64,000 nt of DNA from Pseudomonadota bacterium (GCA_018241745.1 JAFEDG010000157.1:19906-83905); one strand, 5' to 3'; positions 8,531 to 19,854 are shown, numbered from the stretch's first letter. Notes: generated by a model from the letters alone, not told the origin. Translations and numbers: made by a program.

Positions 8531-9043
8531 CTAGGCCTTGCCAGGATTCTCCGCAATGCTCGACACGAGCCCGCCGGTGATGCGTATGAGGTCGGCAGGC
8601 GCGATGCCGAACATCGCGTGTGGCGTACCGCCTGCTGCGTGGACGACGGCAAACCGCAGCAGGTCCGCATCGATCAGCGTCCGCAGCGGCCGGGCGTGGG
8701 CCAGCGGCGGGATGCCGCCGATCGCATAGCCGGTGACGGTGCGCACGAACGCCGCATCCGCCTTCCCGATCGGCGCGCCGATCGCGGCGGCGACCTTGCG
8801 CTCGTCGACGCGGTTGGCGCCGCTCGCGACGACGAGCACCGCGTCGTCGTCGCCGACGCGAAACACCAGCGACTTGGCGATTTCCGCCACCGTGCAGCCG
8901 AGCGCCGCGGCCGCCTCGGCGGACGTGCGGGCGGCGACCGGATGCTCGACGACGGTGCTCGCGACACCGGCGGCGACCAGCGCGCGCTGCACGCGCTGCG
9001 CCGACGGCGACAGCGCCGCGGCGTCGCCGGTCGGCGGCGTCAT
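8531..9043 (-). CDS. YbaK/ProX-type aminoacyl-tRNA deacylase domain protein
   Basis: A 170-residue single-domain YbaK/EbsC-like protein. Members hydrolyse mischarged tRNAs such as Cys-tRNA(Pro). Family features seen are AAALGCTVAEIAKSLVFR, the lysine-containing DERKVAAAIG segment and the glycine-rich TGYAIGGIPP loop. The ATG overlaps the stop of the upstream lipoprotein gene as ATGA, showing translational coupling. The exact substrate cannot be told from the sequence; several YbaK subfamilies exist. Confidence 0.88.
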   Translation of the reverse strand: MTPPTGDAAALSPSAQRVQRALVAAGVASTVVEHPVAARTSAEAAAALGCTVAEIAKSLVFRVGDDDAVLVVASGANRVDERKVAAAIGAPIGKADAAFVRTVTGYAIGGIPPLAHARPLRTLIDADLLRFAVVHAAGGTPHAMFGIAPADLIRITGGLVSSIAENPGKA

Positions 9044-9705
9044 CGTTCCGCGGTCACTTCGGACAGCATCACCGTGTCGAACCACGCGGTGCCCGGCCCG
9101 ACGAGCATGCCACCCACCTCGACGCGTTGCGCGTCCTTGGGAATCTTGAGGCGCACCGAATAACGTTGCCAGTCGTGCGTCCCGACGACGCCCGGGTCGT
9201 CGAGGAACGCGTGCGCCAGGATCGCGCCACTGCTGCGCGCGAGCAGCGTCAGCTGCGCGCCGCCGCCGGTGGCGTTGACCGTGCGGATGTAACCGGAGAA
9301 CTCGAGAGTCTTGCCGCGGTAGGACTGCGCCGGCAGCACCTGGTAGAACGCGCCGTACGGCTCGGGGCCGACGTTGGTGATGCGCATGCTGTGCTTGCCC
9401 GCGTAATGAATCGCGGTGTCGAGGTCGAAGTCGTACGAATGCACGCCGGCATGCTGGGCGGTGGTCCACGCCTCGAAGTCGCCGCCGGACACCGGCGCCT
9501 CGAACCCCGGGTTGGCGATCAGTGCGCGTGCGTTGGCCACCTCGCGCGGCGCCATCGGCGCGGCCGAAGCGGTGGTCGGCGCGGTCGCGGCGGCCTTCTG
9601 CGCCATCGCGGCGCCGGGCCCCTCGTTGGGGTTGGCCGCCGGGGTCGCGCAGCCGGCGATCAGCGCCAGCGCCACGAGCCCTGTCGCGCGTTCAATCGGT
9701 CCCAT
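9040..9705 (-). CDS. Putative lipoprotein with carbohydrate-binding-like domain
   Basis: A 221-residue protein whose N-terminus ([19 protein letters not shown]) has a lipobox cysteine at residue 19. A low-complexity Ala/Pro/Thr linker follows, then a beta-sandwich-like region starting [10 protein letters not shown] and containing [10 protein letters not shown] and FSGYIRT, a pattern shared by CBM-like jelly-roll domains. It overlaps ilvD by 14 bases and the deacylase gene by 4. Its role is unknown; sugar or surface binding is only a guess from the fold pattern. Confidence 0.72.
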   Translation of the reverse strand: MGPIERATGLVALALIAGCATPAANPNEGPGAAMAQKAAATAPTTASAAPMAPREVANARALIANPGFEAPVSGGDFEAWTTAQHAGVHSYDFDLDTAIHYAGKHSMRITNVGPEPYGAFYQVLPAQSYRGKTLEFSGYIRTVNATGGGAQLTLLARSSGAILAHAFLDDPGVVGTHDWQRYSVRLKIPKDAQRVEVGGMLVGPGTAWFDTVMLSEVTAER

Positions 9706-11374
9706 CGGTGATCGCCCCTTTGCTGGCGGTGGAAACGAGGCGAGTGTACTTGGCGAGCAAGCCGCGCGTGAAGCGGGGCGGCGGTGCTTGCCACGACGCA
9801 CGGCGGCGCGCGATCTCGGCGTCGTCGACGTTGAGCTGGATCAGCAACCGGTGCGCGTCGATCGTGATCGAGTCGCCGTCGTTGACCAGCGCGATGAGCC
9901 CGCCCATCTGCGCCTCGGGCGCCACGTGGCCGACGACCATGCCCCACGTGCCGCCCGAGAAGCGGCCGTCGGTGATGAGCCCGACCGATTCGCCGAGCCC
10001 CTGGCCGATCAGCGCCGACGTCGGCGCCAGCATCTCCTGCATGCCCGGCCCGCCCTTGGGGCCTTCGTAGCGGATGACGATCACGTCGCCCGGCTGGATC
10101 TTCCGCGCGAGGATCGCGTCCATGCACGCGGGCTCGCTGTCGAACACGCGCGCCGGGCCCGTGATCGCCGGGTTCTTGAGCCCCGTGATCTTCGCGACGC
10201 AGCCTTCGGGCGCGAGGTTGCCGCGCAGGATCGCGAGATGGCCTTGCGCGTACAGCGGCTGGTCGAACGGACGGATGACGTCCTGGTCCGGGCGCGGCGT
10301 CGGCGAGTACGCCGCGAGTTCCTCGCCCAGCGTGCGGCCGGTGATCGTCATGCAATTGCCGTCGATCAGGTCCTTCTCGAGCAGCATCCGCAGCACCTGC
10401 GGCACGCCGCCGGCCTTGTGGAAATCGACGGCCACGTACCTGCCGGAAGGCTTCAAGTCGCACAGCACCGGCGTGCGCTTGCGCACGCGCTCGAAGTCGT
10501 CGATCGTCCACTCGACCTGCGCGGCCGCCGCGATCGCGAGGTAATGCAGCACCGCGTTGGTCGAACCACCGGTGGCCATCACCAGCGCGATCGCGTTCTC
10601 GATCGACGCGCGCGTGATGATGTCGCGCGTCTTCAGGTCCTTCTCGACGGCGCGCACGAGCACGCGCGCCGAGTCCGCGGCCGAGTCCGCCTTCTCGGCA
10701 TCCGGCGACGCCATCTGCGAGCTGCCGAGCAGGCTCATGCCCAGCGCCTCGATCGACGAGCTCATCGTGTTGGCCGTGTACATGCCGCCGCACGCGCCCA
10801 CCGACGGGCAGGCGTTGTGCTCGATGCCGTCGTAGTCTTCCTTCGCCATCTTGCCGGCCGTGTACGCGCCCACGGCCTCGAATGCCGAGACGATCGTCAG
10901 CGCCTGGCCCTTCCAGAAGCCGGGCTTGATCGTGCCTGCATAGACGTAGATGCCGGGCACGTTCATCCGCGCGAGCGCCATGATGCCGGCGGGCATGTTC
11001 TTGTCGCAGCCACCGACCACCAGCGCGCCGTCCATGCACTGGCCGTTGACGGACGTCTCGATCGCGTCGGCGATCACCTCGCGCGACACCAGCGAGTATT
11101 TCATCGCGTCGGTGCCCATGCCGATGCCGTCGGTGACCGTCGGCACGCCGAACACCTGCGGCATCGCGCCGGCGTCGTGCAGCGCCGCGATCGCGCGGTC
11201 GACGAGCGGCTGGATGCCGGCGTTGCACGGGTTCATCGTGCTGTGGCCGTTGGCGACGCCGATGATCGGCTTGTCGAAGTCGCCGTCGCCAAACCCGACG
11301 GCGCGCAGCATGGCGCGGTTGGGCGAGCGCGCGATGCCGGCGGTGATGAGGCGCGAGCGGCGGTTGGCGGGCAT
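9692..11374 (-). CDS. ilvD: Dihydroxy-acid dehydratase
   Basis: IlvD dehydrates dihydroxy-acids to 2-keto acids in the valine/leucine/isoleucine pathway using an iron–sulfur cluster. The 560-residue product shows the cluster cysteines in context: [20 protein letters not shown] and [19 protein letters not shown], and the C-terminal [11 protein letters not shown] and VGHVAPEA motifs. The ATG at 11374 begins [22 protein letters not shown], typical for the family. It leads a minus-strand string with two small genes overlapping downstream. Confidence 0.97.
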   Translation of the reverse strand: MPANRRSRLITAGIARSPNRAMLRAVGFGDGDFDKPIIGVANGHSTMNPCNAGIQPLVDRAIAALHDAGAMPQVFGVPTVTDGIGMGTDAMKYSLVSREVIADAIETSVNGQCMDGALVVGGCDKNMPAGIMALARMNVPGIYVYAGTIKPGFWKGQALTIVSAFEAVGAYTAGKMAKEDYDGIEHNACPSVGACGGMYTANTMSSSIEALGMSLLGSSQMASPDAEKADSAADSARVLVRAVEKDLKTRDIITRASIENAIALVMATGGSTNAVLHYLAIAAAAQVEWTIDDFERVRKRTPVLCDLKPSGRYVAVDFHKAGGVPQVLRMLLEKDLIDGNCMTITGRTLGEELAAYSPTPRPDQDVIRPFDQPLYAQGHLAILRGNLAPEGCVAKITGLKNPAITGPARVFDSEPACMDAILARKIQPGDVIVIRYEGPKGGPGMQEMLAPTSALIGQGLGESVGLITDGRFSGGTWGMVVGHVAPEAQMGGLIALVNDGDSITIDAHRLLIQLNVDDAEIARRRASWQAPPPRFTRGLLAKYTRLVSTASKGAITDGTD

Positions 11375-11457
11375 GGCTGTCTCCGGAGTCCTGGGAACGG
11401 GGTAATCGGTGCGTACGCGCGGCACGACGGGCGGCGGGACGGCGCCCCGCGTGGCGG

Positions 11458-12429
11458 TCAGGCCGAGCGGGTCGTCGGCACGACGGCGGGGGCAGGCCGC
11501 AGGCAGCACAGCAGCGCGCCGCCCGCGACGAACGCGAAGCCGACCGCATGATACGCGTGCAGGTGCTCGCCGATCAGCGCCACCGCGAGCAGGCTGCCGA
11601 ACACCGGCACGAGGTGCGTGAACACGCCGGCCTGTGCGGGGCCGACGCGGGCGACGCCATAGCCGTACAGCAGCGTGGCCGCGAGCGACGGCAGCGCGCC
11701 GATGTAGGCGACGCCGGCGAGCGTGCCTGGAGTGAGCCGCGGCAGTCCGCGCGCCCATGCGTCGTAGGCGACCGCGGGCGCGAGCAGCGCAAAGCCGATG
11801 AGGCCCGCCGCAAAGCAGAACGCGGGGAACGACAGCGGGATGGTCCGCGCCGCGAGCTTGATCGTGTACACCGACCAGACGCCCATGCCGAGCAGGATCG
11901 CGAGGTCCGCGCCGCTGAACTGCAGCCGCGCGAGCGCGCCGACATCGCCGCGCGCGATGATCAGCAGCACGCCGGCGATCGACAGCGCGAGCCCCGCGCC
12001 TTCCAGCCGCGTCGGCATCCGGCGCGTGCGCCACGCGAGCAGCGCGAAGATCATCACCGGGATCGCCGAGTTGAGCACGCCGAAGTTGATGGCCGACGAG
12101 CGCGCGAGACCGCTGTAGGTCAGCAGGTTCTGCGGCGCGAAGCCGATCAGCGCGAACAGCGTCAGCGCGCCCGGGTGCTCGCGCAGCGCGCGCACGATCG
12201 CGGCGCGCTCCTTCCAGACGAGAGGGCCGAGCAGCGACAGGAACACGAGCCAGCGCAGCCACGTGAGGGCGGCGGGCGACAGGCTGCCCAGGAGGTCGCG
12301 GGCGACGACGGCGTTGCTGCCCCACAGGGCCGACGTGAGCACCAGGGCACCGATGGCGGTGGCGCGTTCCGGCAGGCGGGCGAGCAGCGTACGCATGGAG
12401 GAGGCGGGATTCTGCCTTGCAGCCGTCAT
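11458..12429 (-). CDS. EamA/DMT-family transporter
   Basis: A membrane protein of the drug/metabolite transporter superfamily with two five-helix EamA halves; the first half begins [23 protein letters not shown] and the second around [19 protein letters not shown]. Substrate unknown; family members usually export metabolites or amino acids. The start is uncertain: ATG at 12429 (323 residues) or ATG at 12396 (312 residues), neither with a strong ribosome site. It is divergent from a LysR gene with two palindromic sites between them, so it is the probable target of that regulator. Confidence 0.88.
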   Translation of the reverse strand: MTAARQNPASSMRTLLARLPERATAIGALVLTSALWGSNAVVARDLLGSLSPAALTWLRWLVFLSLLGPLVWKERAAIVRALREHPGALTLFALIGFAPQNLLTYSGLARSSAINFGVLNSAIPVMIFALLAWRTRRMPTRLEGAGLALSIAGVLLIIARGDVGALARLQFSGADLAILLGMGVWSVYTIKLAARTIPLSFPAFCFAAGLIGFALLAPAVAYDAWARGLPRLTPGTLAGVAYIGALPSLAATLLYGYGVARVGPAQAGVFTHLVPVFGSLLAVALIGEHLHAYHAVGFAFVAGGALLCCLRPAPAVVPTTRSA

Positions 12430-12445
12430 ACCGTCCAATACATCA

Positions 12446-12474
12446 TATGGCCGTTAGCCATACCTTAACGGTAT
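12446..12474. promoter_or_regulatory. Twin dyads, probable LysR-type operator
   Basis: Two perfect dyads lie back to back between the divergent transporter and LysR genes. TATGGC-N5-GCCATA spans 12446-12462 and ATACC-N5-GGTAT spans 12460-12474. Each contains the T-N11-A form typical of LysR-family binding sites (T48/A60 and T61/A73 within the block). The position and paired arrangement fit a recognition site plus activation site. Confidence 0.65.
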
Positions 12475-12496
12475 CGCAGGGCCGGGCCCCGTCGCG

Positions 12497-13420
12497 ATGG
12501 ACCTCCGTCACCTCCGCTACTTCGTCGCCGTGGCCGAGACGCTGAACTTCGGGCGGGCCGCGGCGCGCCTGTCGATCGCGCAGCCGCCGCTGTCGCGTGC
12601 CGTGGCGGCGCTCGAGGCCGAGCTCGGCGCCAGCCTGTTCGCGCGCACGACGCGCGGCGTGCGCCTGACGCCCGTCGGCGCGGCGCTGCTGCCCGAGGCG
12701 CGGCGCCTGCTGCGCGACGCCGACGCATTGCGCGAAGGCGCGCGCCATCTCGCGGACGGTGACGTCGGCACGCTGGCCGTGGGATTCGTCAGCATGTCGG
12801 TGTTCGGCGTGCTGCCGGACATCGTCCAGGCGTTCCACCGCGCGCGGCCCGGCGTGACGCTGACGCTGCGCGAGTCGATGTCGGATGCGATGCCCGGCGC
12901 ACTGCGCAGCGGCGAGCTGGACGTCGGGCTCGCGCTGCCGGGGCCCGCCGACGTCACCGTCGACTATTCGCCGCTGACGTGGGAGCCGCTCGTCGCCGCG
13001 CTGCCGGCGACGCGGCGCTGGCCGGCGCGCGTGGGCCTCGCGTCGCTGGCCGCGGAGCCGTTCCTGCTGTTCCCGCGCGCGGCCGGCGCGTGGCTGTACG
13101 ACGCGATCGTCGGTTTCTGCCGGCGCGCGGGCTTCGCGCCGCGGATCGACCAGGAAGCGGTGCAGATGCAGACGATCGTCAGCCTGGTGGCGGCCGGCAT
13201 GGGCGTTGCACTGGTGCCGGCATCGCTGCACCGGATGCGGCGCACGGGTGTGGTATATCGGCCGCTGGTGGAGAAGAGCCCCGCCGTGGAGGTCGGGCTC
13301 GTGCAGCGCGCGCGCGACGACTCGCCGCTCGTCCAGGCGTTCGTCGCCGACGCGCGTACCGTCGCCCGCACCTATGCCGGCTCCGAAGCGACCGCCACGC
13401 CACGTCCAGAATCCCGATGA
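12497..13420 (+). CDS. LysR-family transcriptional regulator
   Basis: A 307-residue LysR-type regulator. Residues 1-60 form the winged helix-turn-helix ([36 protein letters not shown] is represented by its [17 protein letters not shown] core); the rest is the two-lobed effector-binding domain, with DVGLALPGP and [15 protein letters not shown] segments typical of the fold. The likely target is the divergent EamA transporter, given the twin dyads between them. Its stop overlaps the lgt start as ATGA, so the essential lgt is translationally coupled to it. The effector is unknown. Confidence 0.93.
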   Translation: MDLRHLRYFVAVAETLNFGRAAARLSIAQPPLSRAVAALEAELGASLFARTTRGVRLTPVGAALLPEARRLLRDADALREGARHLADGDVGTLAVGFVSMSVFGVLPDIVQAFHRARPGVTLTLRESMSDAMPGALRSGELDVGLALPGPADVTVDYSPLTWEPLVAALPATRRWPARVGLASLAAEPFLLFPRAAGAWLYDAIVGFCRRAGFAPRIDQEAVQMQTIVSLVAAGMGVALVPASLHRMRRTGVVYRPLVEKSPAVEVGLVQRARDDSPLVQAFVADARTVARTYAGSEATATPRPESR

Positions 13421-14235
13421 TCGTCGTCCATCCGTCGTTCGACCCTGTCGCCGTCCATGTGGGACCGCTCGCGATCCGCTGGTACGGGCTCATGTACCTC
13501 GTTGGCTTCGTGCTGGTGGTCGCGTTCGGCCGCGCACGCGCGAAGCGCAGCTTCATGACGGGCTGGCGCCCGCAGGACGTCGACGACATGCTGTTCTACG
13601 GGGTGTTCGGCGTGATCCTCGGCGGGCGCCTGGGCTACGTGCTGTTCTACAAGTTCGGCTACTACCTCGCGCATCCGCTCGAGATCTTCGCGGTGTGGGA
13701 AGGCGGCATGAGCTTCCACGGCGGCTTCCTGGGCGTGCTGGTCGCGATGGCGCTGTACGCGCACGCGCGGCACAAGCGCTGGCTGGAAGTGACCGACTTC
13801 ATCGCGCCGCTGTGCCCGCTCGGACTCGCGGCCGGGCGCCTCGGCAACTTCATCAACGGCGAGCTGTGGGGCCGTCCGACCGGCGGCGACTGGGGAATGA
13901 TCTTCCCGGCGGTCGACAACCTGCCACGCCACCCGTCCCAGCTGTACGAGCTCGGGCTCGAGGGGATCGTGCTGTTCGTCGTGCTGTGGACGTTTTCGTC
14001 GCGTCCACGTCCGCTCGGTGCCGTGTCGGGCCTGTTCCTGATCGGCTATGGCGTCGCGCGCTTCACCGTCGAGTTCGCGCGCGAGCCCGACGCGTTCCTG
14101 GGCTACCTCGCGTTCGGACTGACGATGGGGCAGTGGCTGTCGTTGCCGATGATCGTCGCCGGCGCGCTGATGATGGCGTGGGCCTACCGGCGCGCGCGCC
14201 GCACGCAGCCGACGATCATCGACCGCCTGAAGTAG
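13417..14235 (+). CDS. lgt: Prolipoprotein diacylglyceryl transferase
   Basis: Lgt is the inner-membrane enzyme that moves diacylglycerol from phosphatidylglycerol to the lipobox cysteine of lipoproteins. The 272-residue product has seven hydrophobic segments and family motifs: [11 protein letters not shown] near the N-terminus, [12 protein letters not shown] (catalytic-region histidine), and the Lgt signature [16 protein letters not shown]. The ATG overlaps the LysR stop by 4 bases. Its 3' end overlaps the convergent fxsA by 20 bases. Confidence 0.97.
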   Translation: MIVVHPSFDPVAVHVGPLAIRWYGLMYLVGFVLVVAFGRARAKRSFMTGWRPQDVDDMLFYGVFGVILGGRLGYVLFYKFGYYLAHPLEIFAVWEGGMSFHGGFLGVLVAMALYAHARHKRWLEVTDFIAPLCPLGLAAGRLGNFINGELWGRPTGGDWGMIFPAVDNLPRHPSQLYELGLEGIVLFVVLWTFSSRPRPLGAVSGLFLIGYGVARFTVEFAREPDAFLGYLAFGLTMGQWLSLPMIVAGALMMAWAYRRARRTQPTIIDRLK

Positions 14236-14575
14236 CGCGCGTCACGAGGCGCGCCCGGCCGACGTTGATCGGCAGCAGCAGCAGCATGACGGCCAGCAGG
14301 TCGGACAGCAGGCCCGGCATGATCAACAGGAAGCCTGCAAGGACCTTGCGGCCCGAATCGACGAGGCCGCGGAACAACGGCTGGTCGCCGCGCAGCGCCG
14401 CGGCCGTGTTCATCCGGAAGCTCGCGCGCTCGCTGCGCAGCAGCAGGAAGCCGGCGACCGTCGACACGGCGAGCCACGCCCACAGCGGCACGCCCGACCA
14501 GCGTGCGAAACGCAGGCTCACGTACACGTCGACGAGCGGAAAACCGACTACCATCGCGAACACGACGAAACGCAT
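14216..14575 (-). CDS. fxsA: FxsA family membrane protein
   Basis: A 119-residue inner-membrane protein of the FxsA family, named for overproduction effects on F-plasmid exclusion of phage T7. It has N-terminal helices ([36 protein letters not shown]) and the conserved [15 protein letters not shown] segment ([21 protein letters not shown]). The ATG at 14575 has AAGGAG 5 bases upstream, preferred over a GTG at 14581. It overlaps lgt tail to tail and its start lies only 9 bases from the apparent start of cutA on the other strand. Confidence 0.87.
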   Translation of the reverse strand: MRFVVFAMVVGFPLVDVYVSLRFARWSGVPLWAWLAVSTVAGFLLLRSERASFRMNTAAALRGDQPLFRGLVDSGRKVLAGFLLIMPGLLSDLLAVMLLLLPINVGRARLVTRATSGGR

Positions 14576-14584
14576 GACCACTCC

Positions 14585-14920
14585 TTGGACCCTGCCGCGA
14601 TCCTGATCATGACCACGCTGCCCGACGTCGACTCGGCCCGCGCGCTGGCGGGCGCGCTGGTGGCGGAGCGACTGGCAGCCTGCGCCAGCGTCGGCGCGGC
14701 AGTGGAGTCAATTTATCACTGGAACGGCGCGGTCGAAACTGCCACCGAGGTCCCGCTGTGCGTGAAGACGCGCGCCGGGCTGTTCGCCGCGGCCGCAGCG
14801 GCCATCCGGGCACGCCACCCGTACGAACTTCCGGAGATCGTGGCAGTCGATATCACCCATGGCTCGCTCCCCTATCTCGACTGGATCCGCGCGGAAACGC
14901 GCGAGCCCCAGGACCTTTAA
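14585..14920 (+). CDS. cutA: Divalent-ion tolerance protein CutA
   Basis: CutA is a small trimeric protein linked to copper tolerance. The 111-residue product shows ILIMTTLPDVDSARALA, LVAERLAACASVG, SIYHWNGAVETATEVPL and HPYELPEIVAVDI, all standard for the family. The first beta strand must include ILIM, so translation should start at the TTG at 14585, since the only later ATG (14609) would cut the strand. No ribosome site is clear. Its promoter must lie inside fxsA, because the two genes start head to head. Confidence 0.92.
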   Translation: MDPAAILIMTTLPDVDSARALAGALVAERLAACASVGAAVESIYHWNGAVETATEVPLCVKTRAGLFAAAAAAIRARHPYELPEIVAVDITHGSLPYLDWIRAETREPQDL

Positions 14921-15395
14921 GGCGGCCGCCGCGCTCCTGCTCGCCGTCGCCTGGTTGCCGGCCGCGGCCGCGACGCACATCCTGCCGCCGGACGAGGCCT
15001 TTCCGCTGTCGGTCCGCGCGCTGGATGACCATACGCTGGAGGCGCGCTTCGACATCGTCGACGGCTACTACCTGTACCGCCCGCGGATCTCGTTCGCCAT
15101 CGAGCCGGCGGCCGCCGGGCCGATCACGCCCGAACTGTCGGCCGGCACGATGAAGCACGACGAGTTCTTCGGCGACGTCGAGATCTACCGGGGCCCGGTG
15201 GTCGCGCGCCTTCCGCTCGCGACCGCGCAGCCGGGCGCGAACGTCGTGCTCACGGTCACGTCGCAGGGGTGTGCGGACGCGGGCGTCTGCTTCCCCCCGC
15301 AGATCCAGACGCTGACGCTGCCGGTGCCGGCGGCCGGTGGGGGACCGACCGCATTCGTCCACGCCGGCGCGGGGAAGCTGCCATGGATGAAGTGA
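14859..15395 (+). CDS. Stand-alone N-terminal domain of DsbD (truncated thiol:disulfide interchange protein)
   Basis: Full-length DsbD (about 570-600 residues) passes electrons from cytoplasmic thioredoxin across the membrane through three domains. This 178-residue protein has only the periplasmic alpha domain: a signal peptide (FKAAAALLLAVAWLPAAAA) and the immunoglobulin-like domain with the redox pair C138 and C144 in the motif QGCADAGVCFPP. The eight-helix membrane domain and the C-terminal thioredoxin domain are absent, with a clean stop overlapping tlpA by 13 bases. The ATG overlaps cutA by 62 bases. It sits exactly where complete dsbD lies in related genomes, so a deletion inside dsbD is likely. 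It may receive electrons from another carrier. Confidence 0.85.
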   Translation: MARSPISTGSARKRASPRTFKAAAALLLAVAWLPAAAATHILPPDEAFPLSVRALDDHTLEARFDIVDGYYLYRPRISFAIEPAAAGPITPELSAGTMKHDEFFGDVEIYRGPVVARLPLATAQPGANVVLTVTSQGCADAGVCFPPQIQTLTLPVPAAGGGPTAFVHAGAGKLPWMK

Positions 15396-15961
15396 ACACC
15401 GGCTCCGCCCGCAGTGAGCCGGCGCTTACTCCGCAGTCCCGGGCTTGGCGGAGGCTCCCCTGGCTGCTGTTTGCGGCCGTGGCCCTGGGCGCGGGCGCGT
15501 ACGTGGGCCATCGTTGGCTGGCGCCCACGCCGGGCACGCTGCCCGATGCGGCCATTTTTGGCGTGACGCTGCCGGACCTGGACGGCAAGCCGGTGTCGCT
15601 GGCCACCTACCGGGGCAAACCGCTCGTCCTCAACTTCTGGGCATCGTGGTGCGGACCGTGCCGCGAGGAGATGCCCGCGTTCGTCCGCATGCAGTCGGAA
15701 TTGGGGCCTAACGCCGTTCAATTTGTCGGCATCGGCGTCGATAGTGCCGATAAGTTGCGTGATTTTGCCGCTACCGTGCACCTGAATTACCCGGCGCTCG
15801 TCGGCGGCTATGGGGCACTGGAATTGTCGCGCGGGCTCGGCAACGACGCGATGGCGTTGCCGTTCACGCTCGTCGTGAATCGCGACGGCGCCGTCGTCCA
15901 CCGCGAACTGGGCCCCTTGGCGCCCGACAAGCTCCGCAACCTCCTCGCCCAGATGCACTGA
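15383..15961 (+). CDS. TlpA-family thioredoxin-like redoxin
   Basis: A 192-residue membrane-anchored periplasmic thioredoxin-fold protein. One hydrophobic helix (LPWLLFAAVALGAGAYVGHRW) is followed by an AhpC/TSA-type redoxin domain with the active site WCGPC (C90, C93) and the family segment VLNFWASWCGPCREEMP. TlpA-like proteins reduce disulfides, often in cytochrome c maturation. The start overlaps the truncated DsbD gene by 13 bases, so the two are coupled and may work as donor and acceptor. Confidence 0.92.
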   Translation: MDEVNTGSARSEPALTPQSRAWRRLPWLLFAAVALGAGAYVGHRWLAPTPGTLPDAAIFGVTLPDLDGKPVSLATYRGKPLVLNFWASWCGPCREEMPAFVRMQSELGPNAVQFVGIGVDSADKLRDFAATVHLNYPALVGGYGALELSRGLGNDAMALPFTLVVNRDGAVVHRELGPLAPDKLRNLLAQMH

Positions 15962-16093
15962 CGGCCTGGCCCGCGCGCCGGCGGCGGCCCAGGCAGTGTC
16001 GCCGGAGCCCGACGGTTGCTGGCATTTTGCTGCGAACTGCGGCAAACTGCGCGCCTTCGTCGTCCTGCAGGCCACCCCAGGCGGCCCCGACGC

Positions 16094-16570
<477 letters not shown>

Positions 16571-16617
16571 CGCGGCGGGCGCCAAGCCCCTCGCGTCCCG
16601 CCGCCAGGTAATCCTCC

Positions 16618-18000
<1,383 letters not shown>

Positions 18001-18016
18001 CGGCCCGGCGGCGTCG

Positions 18017-18946
18017 GTGGCGAGCTACCCGGCCTTAAGGTTCGACGTCGCCGACGAGGACGCGGAAGCGTGGGCCGACGCGTTGCTCGACGCGGGCGCG
18101 CTGGCCGTCGATGTGTCCGACCCGCGCGCCGGCACGCCCGACGAGACGCCGCTGTACGGCGAACCCGGCATCGACGCCGACAGCGCCCGTGGCTGGCCGG
18201 TGTCGCGCCTGTCCGCGCTGTGCGCGGTGGGTGCCGATCCCGACGCGCTGCTCGCTGCCGCCGCCGCGGCGCTCGCCACGACGCCACCCTCGCACGCGAT
18301 CTATGCGGTGCCCGAGCAGGACTGGGTGCGCGCGACGCAGGCGCAGTTCGGGCCGATCGCGATCGAGCCCGGCGTATGGATCGTGCCGTCGTGGGAGAAG
18401 ACGCCGGCAGGGGCGGAGATTGCGATCGAGCTCGATCCCGGCCTCGCGTTCGGCACCGGCTCGCATCCGACGACGCGGCTGTGCGTGCAGTGGCTGCGCG
18501 CCAACGTCGATCCCGCGGCGGAGGTGCTCGACTACGGCTGCGGCTCGGGCATCCTCGCGATCGCCGCCGCGAAGTTCGGGGCCGCGCGCGTGACGGGCAT
18601 CGACGTCGATGCGCAGGCGATCCGCGCCAGCGTCGACAACGCGCACCGCAACGGCGTCACCGCGCGGTTCGTGCTGCCGGATGCGCTCGCGCCGCACGCG
18701 TATGACGTCGTCGTCGCCAACATCCTGTCGAATCCGCTGATCCTGCTCGCGCCGGCGCTCGCCGGCCGCGTGCGCGACGGCGGCCGCATCGCGCTCGCAG
18801 GCATCCTCGACGCGCAGGAGGACGCCGTGCGCGCGGCCTATGCACCCTGGTTTACACTCGCCGCGTGGCGCCGGGCGGAGGGCTGGGTGCTGCTTGCCGG
18901 CACGCGGCATCCAACGCGCGGGGGCGCCGGGTCCGCAACGCGATGA
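18017..18946 (+). CDS. prmA: Ribosomal protein L11 methyltransferase
   Basis: PrmA trimethylates lysines and the N-terminus of ribosomal protein L11 using S-adenosylmethionine. The 309-residue product has the N-terminal substrate-binding domain and a Rossmann methyltransferase domain with LDYGCGSGILAIAAAKFGA (motif I) and the VVANILSNPL motif. FGTGSHPTTRLC, also diagnostic, is present. The start is GTG at 18017, 16 bases after accC. Its stop overlaps the next start as ATGA. Confidence 0.95.
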   Translation: MASYPALRFDVADEDAEAWADALLDAGALAVDVSDPRAGTPDETPLYGEPGIDADSARGWPVSRLSALCAVGADPDALLAAAAAALATTPPSHAIYAVPEQDWVRATQAQFGPIAIEPGVWIVPSWEKTPAGAEIAIELDPGLAFGTGSHPTTRLCVQWLRANVDPAAEVLDYGCGSGILAIAAAKFGAARVTGIDVDAQAIRASVDNAHRNGVTARFVLPDALAPHAYDVVVANILSNPLILLAPALAGRVRDGGRIALAGILDAQEDAVRAAYAPWFTLAAWRRAEGWVLLAGTRHPTRGGAGSATR

Positions 18947-19794
18947 CCGAAGAAAAATACACCCGCTGCCCGAGCTGCAAGACGGTGTTCCGCGTGACCG
19001 ATGCGCAGCTCGCGTTGCGCGACGGCGTCGTGCGCTGCGGCCATTGCCAGACGATCTTCGACGGCCACGCCGAGCTGATCTCGCTGGCACCGCGGGTCGT
19101 CGACGACGAGGCGCCGCTCGACGAAGCGGCGATGGGACCGCCGACGGTGACGTTGCGCAGCGCGCGCGCGCTGCGGCCGGCGGAACCGGAAGCACCGGCC
19201 GCCGAGGCGCGCACGACCGGCGCGGGCTTCGCCGACGCGGACGATACGCAGCCGCCAGGCGACAGCGTCGATTACGAGCATCGCTTCGCCTGGGACCAGC
19301 CGGCAGCCAGGCGCCGCCTGCCCACCTGGGTCTACGGGGTGCTCGTGCCGCTGCTGTGCGTGCTGCTCGCGGGCCAGCTGCTCTACCACTTTCGTGACGT
19401 GATCGCCGCGCACTGGCCGGCGACGCGCGCGCCGCTCGCGCGGATGTGTGCCGTCGTCGGTTGCGACGTGAAGCCGCTGCGCGACGTGGGCGCGCTGTCG
19501 ATCGACGCGTCCGACCTGCAGGTGGACCCGGCGCACAAGGGCCTCCTGATCCTGACGGCGACCGTACGCAACCGCGCGCCCTATGCGATCGCCTACCCCT
19601 ACCTCGAGTTGACGCTGACCGACCCGCAGGACCAGGTGGTCGTGCGGCGGGCGTTCGCGCCGGGCGAGTACGTCGGCGGGACGGTCGACGTGGCGGCCGG
19701 CATGCCTGGCAATGGCGAAGCAGCGCTGAAGCTCTTCATCGACGCCAGCGCGACCGCGCAGGCGGGGTACCGGTTGTACCTGTTCTACCCGTAG
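18943..19794 (+). CDS. Zinc-ribbon and DUF3426 membrane protein
   Basis: A 283-residue protein with an N-terminal zinc ribbon of the MJ0042 type (CPSCKTVF ... CGHCQTIF), an acidic low-complexity stretch, one membrane helix (WVYGVLVPLLCVLLAGQLLYHF) and a C-terminal periplasmic DUF3426 domain. Its place directly after prmA with a 4-base overlap is conserved in betaproteobacteria. The zinc ribbon on the cytoplasmic side suggests sensing or nucleic-acid/protein contact, but no function is known. Confidence 0.9.
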   Translation: MTEEKYTRCPSCKTVFRVTDAQLALRDGVVRCGHCQTIFDGHAELISLAPRVVDDEAPLDEAAMGPPTVTLRSARALRPAEPEAPAAEARTTGAGFADADDTQPPGDSVDYEHRFAWDQPAARRRLPTWVYGVLVPLLCVLLAGQLLYHFRDVIAAHWPATRAPLARMCAVVGCDVKPLRDVGALSIDASDLQVDPAHKGLLILTATVRNRAPYAIAYPYLELTLTDPQDQVVVRRAFAPGEYVGGTVDVAAGMPGNGEAALKLFIDASATAQAGYRLYLFYP

Positions 19795-19822
19795 ACGCGG
19801 CGCTGCGCCGGAATGGCGCACG

Positions 19823-19839
19823 CGCACCATTTTGGTAGA
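19823..19839. promoter_or_regulatory. NtrC-like enhancer site 1 upstream of glnA
   Basis: CGCACCA-TTT-TGGTAGA fits the NtrC consensus TGCACCA-N3-TGGTGCA at 11 of 14 positions. It lies about 120 bases upstream of the sigma-54 promoter, a normal enhancer distance. The downstream genes encode NtrB and NtrC themselves. Confidence 0.7.
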
Positions 19840-19854
19840 CATGCGCTATGATTT

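Noticed and set aside
14859..15961. Frameshifted full-length dsbD with the rest encoded in tlpA
   Set aside because: The downstream frame encodes a single-helix TlpA redoxin, not the eight-helix membrane domain, so no hidden dsbD remainder exists here.
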